This document shows positions 1 through 6,465 of a stretch of 8,254 nucleotides of DNA, piece by piece. This stretch comes from Acidobacteriota bacterium (GTDB lineage: Bacteria > Acidobacteriota > Terriglobia > Acidoferrales > UBA7541): the NCBI GenBank assembly GCA_019239815.1, contig JAFAZL010000430.1, forward strand, positions 1 to 8,254. Direction: 5' to 3'. Made by a program: the position numbers and the translations under genes. The first letter of the stretch is position 1, and the number at the start of each line of letters is the position of its first letter. The notes under the pieces were generated by a model. It had not been told where the DNA came from and searched no databases. It saw only the letters and a program-made list of their open reading frames with translations.

Positions 1-570
1 TGCAACAAACAGCATGTCTGGTTTGGCAGCGCGAATCGCTCGCGCCGTTTCGTCCAAGCCCTTTCGAGTCTTCTCAAAGCCAACAGGGGGACAGTAGGTC
101 GTTACGCGCAATGCGGGCCAGCGCTGTTTTAAAGTTTCAGCTGTTAAATTCGCAGCGTTCGGGCGCCCTCCCAACAGGAATACGTTGAGTCCATTCTTGG
201 CGGCCAGCCCGCAAAGCGATTGAAACATGTCCACGCCGGTCACCCGCTCGCGCAGGGAGCGACCAGAAAAGCGCGCCGCCAGCAAGAGTGAATATCCATC
301 CGGCACAATCAGGTCGGCATGGGCGTAGATCTCGCGCAGGCGCCTGTCGGTTTCGAGCAAAACAATGTGTTGAGCGTTGGCGGTCGTGACGAACGAAGGC
401 CGGCCACCACTTCGCGCGTGAGCAACGATCGCTTCGCACGCCTGCTCAAATGAGCAGTCGTCGATCAAAGCATGCCCGACTCCAACTTGATTGTGTACGG
501 TGGGGCGCAACGCGGGTTCGTGTTGCACTGGCAACGAATAACGCGCGGTTGTAGTTGCTGTGGTCGCCAT
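1..570 (-). CDS. WecG/TagA/CpsF family glycosyltransferase (C-terminus outside the window)
   Basis: Reading the minus strand from an ATG at 570 gives 190 codons without a stop up to the window edge. The protein has the hallmarks of the WecG/TagA/CpsF family (GT26), which transfers a sugar such as ManNAc or ManNAcA from a UDP-sugar onto a lipid-linked sugar at the inner face of the membrane. Visible motifs in order are VTTANAQHIV (residues 61-70), VPDG (89-92), RERVTGVD (107-114), NVFLLGG (about 129-135) and the start of the KPDMLFVA segment near the cut. The TxNaq threonine and the PDG aspartate are the positions thought to be catalytic in TagA. Family members are usually about 240-260 residues, so roughly 60 are missing. 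The ATG lies 34 nt after the stop of the upstream sugar-1-phosphate transferase gene, on the same strand, so co-transcription is likely. No clear Shine-Dalgarno is seen, so the exact start is less sure than the family. Donor and acceptor cannot be told. Confidence 0.88.
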   Translation of the reverse strand, partial: MATTATTTARYSLPVQHEPALRPTVHNQVGVGHALIDDCSFEQACEAIVAHARSGGRPSFVTTANAQHIVLLETDRRLREIYAHADLIVPDGYSLLLAARFSGRSLRERVTGVDMFQSLCGLAAKNGLNVFLLGGRPNAANLTAETLKQRWPALRVTTYCPPVGFEKTRKGLDETARAIRAAKPDMLFVA

Positions 571-604
571 AGTTTTGGGTTCGGTGTTTTACGAAGCGGA
601 CAAC

Positions 605-2050
605 TTACGTCGCGCCCGTTCCTCGCCAAACCGCTGGGACAGTTCGGGCCAAAATTTTTATATCAAGCCAGATCGACCATTTGTCGATGTACTGTAGATC
701 TAGTTCCATCCACTCCTCGAATGGAATCGAATTCCGACCGTTCACTTGCCAGAGACATGTGATGCCCGGCTTCACACTGAAACGTCGCCGGTGCGTGTCG
801 GTATTGAAGAGCTCGAAGTCGCGGCGCGACATTGCGCGGGGACCAACCAGGCTCATCTCACCCTTAAACACGTTGAACAATTGCGGCAGCTCGTCGATGC
901 TCGTCTTTCGCAAAAACCGTCCGAGAGGCGTGATGCGCGGATCGTTCTTGATCTTGAACACCGGTCCGCTCATTTCGTTCATCGATATCAATTCTTCCTG
1001 CACTTCCTCGGCGTTGGGGATCATTGTGCGGAACTTATACATATTGAACATCCGCTTGTTGAGGCCCACACGCGTCTGACGGAACAGGATGGGTCCTTCC
1101 GAAGTGAACTTGATGAGAATTGATACCCCGATCAGGAGAGGCGACAAAACGATCAGCGCAATCGCTGATCCAACGAAATCGATCACCCGTTTGATGAGGG
1201 ACGGCCATGTCGTCACTGAAGTTGACGGCGCTGCGACATGCGTGTCCTGCTCCAGGTTCAACGCCATCGAATCCTGCGACCGCAGGTTGTAGATTTGGGT
1301 CTGCACTCGGATCGCGATGCCGTGCTGCTCGCACAGCGAAATGAGTTGGGTCGCGTGTTCGTAATAAGAACGAACCGGAAGATAGATCGCGGCTTCATCC
1401 ACGATGTGCTGCCGCAAAAACGCGGCCAGCCCGCTGAAGTCGCAGCAGCGCTTGTGCCCGGTTTCTTCGAACGCACACAAACCCGGCCACTCGTCGTCAA
1501 CAAACCCGACGATCTGCATCCCCAGTTCGGGACGTTCGCGAACACATTCCGCAAATTCAATGGCACGCTCGTTCGTTCCCACGATCAACACGTACCGTGT
1601 GTTATGGCCGCGGCGGCGGAGGCTCACCAGGATCGAGCGCGAGGCCAATCGGCCTCCGGCCATGATCGCGGTGCAGACCGCCCAGAACGCCATAACGAAC
1701 GAGAAGGACACCATCACCATTTGAATGTGAAGGACGCGAGCCATCACAAACAGAAAGGCGGAGGCAATCAGCGTCGCCTCAGCCACTTCCAATACTTCCG
1801 TTCGGCGACGCACAAGTCGCTTCGACACATACAGTCCGCTCAAGATGAAAATGTTGTGCCAGGCTAGGAGCAGTAATGCGAAGAGCAGGCAGTTACCGAT
1901 CGAAATTTTCGTCTCGAAAAATTGCGAAAGTGACTTATGTGCCGGCTCAGAGCGCAGGACAAATGTGGCCGTCAGAAATGCGGTCACCAGCGCACACAAA
2001 TCGTAGAGCTTCGCCGTGTGCTTCAGGATTTGCCATTTATTCGAAACCAT
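605..2050 (-). CDS. Polyprenyl-phosphate sugar-1-phosphate transferase (WcaJ/EpsZ-like initiating enzyme)
   Basis: This 481-residue membrane protein starts polysaccharide assembly by moving a sugar-1-phosphate from a nucleotide sugar onto undecaprenyl phosphate. The N-terminal part has about four hydrophobic helices (near 17-33, 50-75, 91-108 and 111-131). A Rossmann-like CoA-binding-type domain follows from about 150 (VLIVGTNERAIEF). The C-terminal catalytic domain opens with KRVID (287-291) and a proline-containing membrane helix (SPLL, 303-306). It then shows LFRQTRVG (322-329), YKFRTM (338-343), DPRITPLGRFLRKTSIDELPQ between 370 and 390, and MSLVGPR (399-405). The acidic dyad D386-E387 matches the catalytic Asp-Glu pair of PglC-type phosphoglycosyl transferases. 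Length and order fit the full-length large-monotopic family. After VGPR the common RP step is replaced by AMSRRD. It lies between the NusG-like gene and the second glycosyltransferase. Sugar specificity cannot be read from the sequence. Confidence 0.95.
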   Translation of the reverse strand: MVSNKWQILKHTAKLYDLCALVTAFLTATFVLRSEPAHKSLSQFFETKISIGNCLLFALLLLAWHNIFILSGLYVSKRLVRRRTEVLEVAEATLIASAFLFVMARVLHIQMVMVSFSFVMAFWAVCTAIMAGGRLASRSILVSLRRRGHNTRYVLIVGTNERAIEFAECVRERPELGMQIVGFVDDEWPGLCAFEETGHKRCCDFSGLAAFLRQHIVDEAAIYLPVRSYYEHATQLISLCEQHGIAIRVQTQIYNLRSQDSMALNLEQDTHVAAPSTSVTTWPSLIKRVIDFVGSAIALIVLSPLLIGVSILIKFTSEGPILFRQTRVGLNKRMFNMYKFRTMIPNAEEVQEELISMNEMSGPVFKIKNDPRITPLGRFLRKTSIDELPQLFNVFKGEMSLVGPRAMSRRDFELFNTDTHRRRFSVKPGITCLWQVNGRNSIPFEEWMELDLQYIDKWSIWLDIKILARTVPAVWRGTGAT

Positions 2051-2055
2051 TTGGG

Positions 2056-2060
2056 CCTTA
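2056..2060 (-). promoter_or_regulatory. Ribosome binding site of the sugar-1-phosphate transferase gene
   Basis: On the minus strand TAAGG stands 5 nt before the ATG at 2050. It supports that start for the transferase. The 114-nt gap between this gene and the NusG-like gene shows no terminator. Confidence 0.55.
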
Positions 2061-2164
2061 TGAAACGGGGTTTAAATCCTGCAAATTCCTTCGTGGCTCA
2101 GATTGCCTTTCGAGCTGCGTGTAATTTGCGGTTCGATGCGATGAATTGCACTATGGCGTGGGCT

Positions 2165-2758
2165 TCAGCAGACTGCATAGGGGACAGAGGAACTCATTTT
2201 TTCGTGCGCGGTCCAATTCACATCCGTGCATGGCTCCAGGTCGGCGGCGTCCACTTCCACAGCGACGCTTTTCATAATTAGGTCCAGGCTCAGGATGAAA
2301 CGTAGCCCGTTCTTCTTCCGCGTCACGATTCCGGTCATCCCGGCAAGCGGTCCTCGGAGGATCGTTGCTGTTTCTCCAACGTTAAGGTAAGGATGTGGTT
2401 CAATTTTGAGAAGGTCGATGCTTCGCCGCAACGTTTCAATCTCAAATTGAGGCAGTGGAACGGGATCTTTCCCGGTTCCGACGATGGAGTGAACTCCAGG
2501 TACGGCTAGCACCTGAGTCCGCTCCGTTCTGTTGATGCGTACGAATAAATAGCCTGGAAACAATGGTTTATCGATAACGACCGTACACCCGTTCTTCCAG
2601 CGTCTCCGGCTCTTTGTAACCGGCAGGAAGTGTTCAATCGAGTGGATCTCCATGTGGCGCGAAACTTGCTTCTCTCTACAGGAGAGGGTGTATACGGCGA
2701 ACCACCCGTCAAATGCACCGTTCATCGGCTCCCCCGACCTCGCTTCGAATTTGCGCAT
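2165..2758 (-). CDS. NusG-like transcription antiterminator (UpxY/RfaH type)
   Basis: This protein of up to 197 residues has the two NusG domains. The N-terminal NGN domain begins at W19 (WFAVYT), carries the PLFPGYLFV segment (65-73) that touches the RNA polymerase clamp in NusG, and continues through VPGV (86-89). A C-terminal KOW domain runs from about 128 (GETATILRGPLAGMTGIVT) to the end of the family match near 176. Specialised NusG paralogs at the head of polysaccharide operons (UpxY, RfaH, LoaP) keep RNA polymerase elongating through the long operon. The position as first gene before two polysaccharide genes fits this role rather than general NusG, which normally sits by secE/rplK. Two starts are possible. 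ATG 2758 has no clear ribosome site. ATG 2725 (residue 12) has GGGGGAG at 2735-2729, only 3 nt away, and would give 186 residues, placing W19 close to the N-terminus as is usual. The shorter form may be the real one. Confidence 0.9.
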   Translation of the reverse strand: MRKFEARSGEPMNGAFDGWFAVYTLSCREKQVSRHMEIHSIEHFLPVTKSRRRWKNGCTVVIDKPLFPGYLFVRINRTERTQVLAVPGVHSIVGTGKDPVPLPQFEIETLRRSIDLLKIEPHPYLNVGETATILRGPLAGMTGIVTRKKNGLRFILSLDLIMKSVAVEVDAADLEPCTDVNWTAHEKMSSSVPYAVC

Positions 2759-3641
2759 GGCTTCGCCATTGCCACTTAGATATGGCCGTTTATCTTTTTT
2801 CTTGGTCGGTGTAATCGGGCTGGGTTCCCGACTGATTCTTTTACTGCGAGCCTAGATACACTTGGTTCGGCACGCAAACGCAATTTTCAATTGCCTTTAA
2901 TTGCAAAAAATTGTTCTCTGACCGAAGGGCGTTTTCAGGTGCAACTCTCGCCCAATCAATCGATTACGGAGAACACTACTAGAATCGCCTTCTCGACCTT
3001 CCGTTTCTGCGCAGCGCTAGACTAAATGTGATGAATTCTGTACTGGGGGGCGACGCAATTTTCTTAGACCGGTGTGCTAAAGCACAATACCCGCATCACC
3101 TTAGTATGCGTAGACACCGTCCCCTCGTCATTTCCCGCTTTTGCCGGGAACCGAGTTCGGTTGAGGTTGCCGGGGAGGTCCTCAAAACCGGACACATCGA
3201 ATGGTACACGTCTAGTGGTTCTAGTACAAGCATTAAAATTCGCTAGTACTGACCCGCTCGTCTCGGCAATGTTGCTTGCGGGCGGCTTAGTTCCCGCTCT
3301 GGCAAAACCCGGCGAACTCATGGCCGCCACTTCCAACTTGGATTGTCCAAGCTCCGCAACGGTTTTCCGGTCCAAACGAGTTTTGAGTTACTCAGATCCT
3401 CTCGGAGCCCGAATGACACCTGTTCATCGGAAGAAGACGGCCGAGATGACAGCGCCGCTACACACCTATGAAGGCAATTCTATAGAGAGAAAAACTTCAG
3501 ACTCACTCCGGAGGACGCGCTGCTTCTCTCGTTGTTGCTTCTTACGACAAATCTGAGGGCGCTTACAGCACTCACCCTATCGTACTAGGCCCGACCCAAT
3601 GGAAAGCTAAATCGTGTTCAGAGTGACTTAGTGGGGGCGGA
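2759..3641. other. Gene-poor intergenic region of about 0.9 kb
   Basis: No recognisable gene was found on either strand. The left end holds the leader of the NusG-like gene and the AATTG repeat cluster listed separately. An open frame runs at 3074-3556 (160 codons, plus). It has mixed third-position bases, frequent TTA/CTA/GTA codons unlike the neighbouring genes, no ribosome site and no family resemblance, so it is not called as a gene. The antisense frame 3375-3064 is no better. A hairpin with a perfect 6-bp stem (TTCCCG 3132-3137, CGGGAA 3145-3150, 7-nt loop) lies here, with no T-run after it. The 7-mer CTAGTAC occurs at 3221-3227 and 3243-3249, with a third CTAGT at 3212. A 5-bp stem TCGGG/CCCGA near 2816-2832 lies in the antiterminator leader. 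Confidence 0.5.
2880..2913. promoter_or_regulatory. AATTG repeat cluster upstream of the antiterminator gene
   Basis: GCAATT (2880-2885) and AATTGC (2889-2894) form a perfect 6-bp inverted repeat with a 3-nt spacer. AATTG then recurs at 2899-2903 and 2909-2913, so three copies (2889, 2899, 2909) are spaced exactly 10 bp, one helical turn. The cluster starts about 120 bp upstream of the NusG-like gene, where a promoter and operator for the polysaccharide operon would be expected. No convincing -35/-10 pair was found on the minus strand; TATCTA at 2858-2853 is the best -10 candidate. Regulator-binding function is inferred. Confidence 0.35.
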
Positions 3642-3779
3642 ATGACTCTCGTCGGACTCTTAAGCGCATTGCCGGTTGGCTCCGCAGTCATCGCTGGCGC
3701 GGGAATTCTGATCTACTTGATCTATATGAGCAGCGAATTTCACCCTTCGGCCCGTCAACCGCGCACGCCGCGCGAGTAG
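3642..3779 (+). CDS. Possible small single-helix membrane protein (45 aa)
   Basis: An ATG-started frame of 45 codons ends at TAG 3777-3779. Residues about 11-29 (PVGSAVIAGAGILIYLIYM) form one hydrophobic helix of transmembrane length. They are followed by a short polar, basic and proline-rich tail (SARQPRTPRE), giving one hydrophobic segment and a charged end as in real small membrane proteins. Just upstream is the purine-rich run GTGGGGGCGG (3631-3640), but it sits only 1 nt from the ATG, which is too close for a normal ribosome site. No family is recognised. It stands alone on the plus strand and converges on the MEDS gene, whose stop is 72 bp away. It could be a chance frame. Confidence 0.4.
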   Translation: MTLVGLLSALPVGSAVIAGAGILIYLIYMSSEFHPSARQPRTPRE

Positions 3780-3851
3780 TTCCCACACCAAACAGGCGCA
3801 CACAACTGTACTCAGAACCCACAACCTCGAATCTTTAAATTTGTCGGACGC

Positions 3852-4610
3852 TCAGACGGTGAGTTGTCGAACTAGCTCCTGGGCTTCTGTGCTAGCACTT
3901 TCAAAGTCGTCAGCGATGCCCCAGCCGATCACTTGCTTGGGCCTGCGATCCTGCACGACGTAATAGTAGTTGGGATGCGTGGCAATTTTGTCGGCGACGA
4001 TTTCCGTCGCATACAATCCGTGACCAATCTGAATACTCGCAAAACGCGAGGCCGCATCCGGCTCGATGAGATGCATGCGATGGGCTTCCAATAGGGCTTG
4101 AAGTACCGTCGGCTCAAAGGCGCTCATGCGATACTGGCACAAGCCAACCGCGCGTTTCCCCGGGTAACACTGCTCGACCATTTTCTCGTAACCGATCACC
4201 TGTTTGCAGTGCGCTTCGTCGGACGCCCAGGTAAGCTCACCCGCGCTCCGAAAGCCCGTGAACCCGGCCTTGACGGATTCTTCGACGGAGCGCATGAGCC
4301 GGCGAATCATGGCGTCTCCATCGAAAGCGCCACTCTCGAAATAGACGTCGTTTTCGGAGTGAAATTCCAGCGAACCCCTCGCGATTTCGCGGTCGACGTT
4401 CACACCGATGAACTGTAAATCAACGGTCAAACGGCGCGTGACTTCGTTCGTCTGCACGCAAAAGCAGCGCTCACCTTTGCGAAGGCCTTCAGCGACGTAG
4501 GGAGTGAGGATTTCGAGTAGTGCGGTTTCCGTGCGATAGAAAACGCAGACGTGATCGCCGTGCCGAAATTGAAAGAGAGGGGCCTGGGGCAACATGGTGC
4601 GGGTTTCCAT
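3852..4610 (-). CDS. Stand-alone MEDS-domain sensory protein
   Basis: This 252-residue soluble protein matches the MEDS domain (methanogen/methylotroph, DcmR sensory domain), a KaiC/RecA-related fold used as a sensor module, often near histidine kinases or anti-sigma circuits. Family features seen are GDHVCVFY (18-25), the helix plus GLRKGERCFCV (42-52), GSLEF (79-83), the segment VYFESGAFDGDAMI (89-102), GFTGFRSAGELTW (116-128), YEKMV (141-145) and LCQYRMSAF (157-165). No Walker A loop is present, as usual for MEDS. No kinase, HTH or transmembrane part is attached, so its partner must be elsewhere. Residues about 180-252 form a C-terminal tail also seen in solo members. ATG 4610 is used; residue 6 (ATG 4595) is another possible start, and neither has a strong ribosome site. 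It is divergent from the SPFH operon across 386 bp. The ligand is unknown. Confidence 0.85.
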   Translation of the reverse strand: METRTMLPQAPLFQFRHGDHVCVFYRTETALLEILTPYVAEGLRKGERCFCVQTNEVTRRLTVDLQFIGVNVDREIARGSLEFHSENDVYFESGAFDGDAMIRRLMRSVEESVKAGFTGFRSAGELTWASDEAHCKQVIGYEKMVEQCYPGKRAVGLCQYRMSAFEPTVLQALLEAHRMHLIEPDAASRFASIQIGHGLYATEIVADKIATHPNYYYVVQDRRPKQVIGWGIADDFESASTEAQELVRQLTV

Positions 4611-4625
4611 TGTCTTGCATTCACG

Positions 4626-4631
4626 ATTGTA
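4626..4631 (-). promoter_or_regulatory. Possible -10 box of the MEDS gene
   Basis: The minus strand reads TACAAT here, one base from the sigma-70 -10 consensus. No good -35 lies 17 nt upstream; TTGATG is 20 nt away. Transcription from it would begin about 10 nt before ATG 4610, giving an almost leaderless message, or would favour ATG 4595. Confidence 0.25.
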
Positions 4632-4825
4632 GCAGACCCAAAGTTCGGGCTCATCAAGCAGAAGTTATAGGGAATCCAAGTAGTCAACTGGATAGAACCT
4701 GCCAGTACTCCTGTGATGCGCACAGTTCGCCGATCCCGACCAGCTTCATAGTGAATATCTAAACAAAAGACTGCGTGAGCTCAGACTGACCTCTTCGCTT
4801 CCGCGGAATTCCCCGTAATATCGCA

Positions 4826-4886
4826 GCAATATTGCAAACGCAAATTGCGATTTTGCAGCGTCAACACTCACGATTTCGCAATTCGC
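4826..4886. promoter_or_regulatory. GCAA/TTGC palindrome cluster upstream of the SPFH operon promoter
   Basis: GCAATATTGC (4826-4835) is a perfect 10-bp palindrome. CGCAA-A-TTGCG (4839-4849) is a second one with an odd centre, 13-14 bp from the first centre to centre. Two related elements follow, GCGATTTTGCA (4847-4857) and CGATTTCGCAATTCGC (4871-4886). The cluster ends about 18 bp before the -35 box at 4905. This arrangement suggests a regulator-binding array controlling the operon, or less likely the divergent MEDS gene. The regulator is not identifiable. Confidence 0.4.
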
Positions 4887-4904
4887 ATGAAATATCGGCG
4901 GGCA

Positions 4905-4933
4905 TTGACACGTACTAACTCACAGCCTACATT
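4905..4933 (+). promoter_or_regulatory. Sigma-70 type promoter of the SPFH-speD-DUF4178 operon
   Basis: A perfect -35 box TTGACA (4905-4910) and a -10 box TACATT (4928-4933; four of six matches to TATAAT) are separated by exactly 17 bp. Transcription would begin near 4940, leaving a leader of about 55 nt before the SPFH start at 4997. Confidence 0.65.
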
Positions 4934-4996
4934 CTTCGTGTCCATCGGCCAGCTCGTCGGCCCAAAACCGAGCCCGGCTAGAGAAAAGAGAGCTCC

Positions 4997-6010
4997 ATGA
5001 GCCTTCGCGATTTCATCTCGAAACAATTCATCGACGTCATCGATTGGGTTGAACCCGAAGACGGCATCCTCGCGTACCGCTATCCGATGCAGGATCGCGA
5101 AATTCAAAACGGCGGCAAGCTCACAGTGCGCGACTCGCAATTCGCGCTCTTCGTCAACGAAGGCAAAGCTGCCGATGCATTCGGCCCCGGTCTTTACACG
5201 TTGAATACGCAAACGCTGCCCATCCTCACGTACATCATGAACTGGGACAAAGCGTTCAAGTCACCGTTCAAGTCCGATGTTTATTTTTTCTCGGCGCGCA
5301 CGCAGACCGATCAGCACTGGGGCACACCGAATCCCATCACGATTCGCGACAAGGAATTTGGCGCGATTCGCCTTCGCGGCTTCGGAATTTATTCGTATCA
5401 CATGGTTGATGCGAAAAAGTTCTACACGAAGATCAGCGGCACGCGTGACCTCTACCGCGTCGCCGATCTCGAGGGCCAACTTCGCAACACGATCATTGCA
5501 AAGATGACCGATGCATTCGCGCAAAGTCAGGTGCCATTTCTCGACATGGCCGCGAACCAGGGCGTTCTCGCACAAAAAATCACCGAGCAGCTCTCGCCGG
5601 CTTTCAGCGATTACGGTCTGTCGCTCGACACTTTCAACGTCGAGAATCTTTCGCTGCCCGAAGAGCTGCAAAAAGTCCTCGATCAGCGCATCAGCATGAA
5701 CATGATCGGCGACATGAACAAATTTACACAGTACGAGGTCGCTCAGTCGATTCCGATCGCTGCGGCGAATGAAGGCGGTGGTGGAGTCGGAATTGGCGCG
5801 GGCCTTGGTGCAGGCATGGCCATTGGCCAGACGATGGCAAATGCGGTGCAAAATGCGGCGGCGGCCCAGCAGCAACCTGCTCCACCGCAGCAACCGCCTC
5901 CAGCGACCGGTGGCGCCAGCAGCGCGACTACCAAGTTCTGTTCTGAGTGCGGCAAACAGATTCCGCGTCCGGCAAAATTTTGCCCCGAATGCGGCAAGCC
6001 TCAAGCGTGA
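4997..6010 (+). CDS. SPFH/band-7 domain protein with C-terminal zinc ribbon (YdjI-like)
   Basis: This 337-residue protein belongs to the bacterial SPFH group formerly labelled 'virion core protein', typified by Bacillus YdjI. The opening FISKQFIDVIDWVEP, the block GGKLTVRDSQFALFVNEGK (about 38-56), FGPGLYTLNTQTLPIL (62-77), SPFKSDVYF (about 89-97) and the FGAIRLRGFGIYSY region are characteristic. SPFH proteins form oligomeric scaffolds on membranes. YdjI is linked to PspA-type membrane-stress functions in Bacillus. After the SPFH and helical part comes a Gly-rich stretch (260-277), a Q/P/A linker (286-313) and a zinc ribbon with C315, C318, C329 and C332. There is no signal peptide or clear N-terminal anchor, so attachment is probably peripheral. 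ATG 4997 follows the purine-rich AAAGAGAG and gives the family's usual N-terminus. It is the first gene after the promoter at 4905. Exact function is inferred. Confidence 0.93.
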   Translation: MSLRDFISKQFIDVIDWVEPEDGILAYRYPMQDREIQNGGKLTVRDSQFALFVNEGKAADAFGPGLYTLNTQTLPILTYIMNWDKAFKSPFKSDVYFFSARTQTDQHWGTPNPITIRDKEFGAIRLRGFGIYSYHMVDAKKFYTKISGTRDLYRVADLEGQLRNTIIAKMTDAFAQSQVPFLDMAANQGVLAQKITEQLSPAFSDYGLSLDTFNVENLSLPEELQKVLDQRISMNMIGDMNKFTQYEVAQSIPIAAANEGGGGVGIGAGLGAGMAIGQTMANAVQNAAAAQQQPAPPQQPPPATGGASSATTKFCSECGKQIPRPAKFCPECGKPQA

Positions 6011-6055
6011 TCGAATCGCGACAATCAAACTCGCGTTGCACGGCCGCGGGGACGC

Positions 6056-6060
6056 AAGGG
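6056..6060 (+). promoter_or_regulatory. Ribosome binding site that fixes the speD start
   Basis: AAGGG ends 8 nt before ATG 6069. The open frame extends 100 codons further upstream, back into the SPFH gene, so this site together with the family N-terminus decides for the short, 123-residue SpeD. Confidence 0.6.
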
Positions 6061-6068
6061 TGCAACCC

Positions 6069-6440
6069 ATGAACGGCGTCGAATGGGTCATCGAAGCTTT
6101 CGGCTGCTCGCCCGAAGCGCTGCAAAATACGCAGACGCTCCGCTCACTCTTCGACGAAATTATCGCTGAGATGAAATTGCGTCCCGTCAGCGAAACGCAA
6201 TGGCATCAGTTTCCGCGGACGGGCGGCATCACCGGCCTGTGCCTGCTCGCCGAGTCTCATCTCGCCTGCCACACATTTCCCGAACACGGCTCGCTCTGCC
6301 TCAATCTTTTTTGCTGCGTCCCGCGGCCCGAATGGAATTTCGAAGCCGCGCTGCAAAAACGATTCGCATCGCAAACCGTAACGATTCGCCGTCTCGTCCG
6401 TTTCTACGAAACACCGCGCGAACAGGCGGCGAGCGACTGA
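6069..6440 (+). CDS. speD: S-adenosylmethionine decarboxylase proenzyme, short bacterial type
   Basis: SpeD decarboxylates S-adenosylmethionine to supply the aminopropyl donor for spermidine synthesis in the cytosol. It cleaves itself so that a serine becomes the pyruvoyl cofactor. At 123 residues it fits the short class like that of Thermotoga maritima (about 130). The autocleavage site is E62-S63 within LLAESHLACH; H68 and C83 sit 5 and 20 residues after the serine, as in Thermotoga, so all key residues are present. The conserved TFPEHG follows H68, and the N-terminal strand GVEWVIEAFGC is also typical. An active enzyme is expected. It lies 58 nt after the SPFH gene and 25 nt before the first DUF4178 gene. 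No spermidine synthase is in the window. Some SpeD relatives have been reported to decarboxylate arginine or ornithine, so the substrate deserves testing. Confidence 0.93.
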   Translation: MNGVEWVIEAFGCSPEALQNTQTLRSLFDEIIAEMKLRPVSETQWHQFPRTGGITGLCLLAESHLACHTFPEHGSLCLNLFCCVPRPEWNFEAALQKRFASQTVTIRRLVRFYETPREQAASD

Positions 6441-6465
6441 TGCCAACGCCGACGAGAGTCATCCA

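Noticed and set aside
137..439. 100-codon minus-strand frame at the left edge
   Set aside because: The neighbouring frame on the same strand encodes the WecG/TagA-type enzyme without a stop, and this one is its shadow.
1238..1867. 209-codon frame antisense to the sugar-1-phosphate transferase gene
   Set aside because: The opposite strand encodes an unmistakable transferase throughout. The frame has no recognisable domain.
2081..2129. GCAAATT/AATTTGC inverted repeat between the antiterminator and transferase genes
   Set aside because: 7-bp arms with a 35-nt loop are within chance for an AT-rich gap, and nothing else supports a regulatory role.
2816..2832. TCGGG/CCCGA hairpin as a terminator
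   Set aside because: The stem is only 5 bp and no T-run follows on either strand. It lies in the leader of the antiterminator gene, where it might at most be a minor RNA structure.
3074..3556. 160-codon open frame on the plus strand
   Set aside because: No family resemblance, no ribosome site, weak codon bias with many TTA/CTA/GTA codons, and an overlapping antisense frame of similar quality. Kept only as a remark on the intergenic region.
5769..6068. 100-codon upstream extension of speD
   Set aside because: It lies in another frame inside the SPFH gene, has low-complexity Arg/Pro/Ala content, and the AAGGG site plus the family length place the start at 6069.
5261..6091. 276-codon frame antisense to the SPFH gene
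   Set aside because: It is complementary to a clear SPFH/zinc-ribbon gene and its own sequence shows no domain. Long antisense frames are common opposite GC-biased genes.
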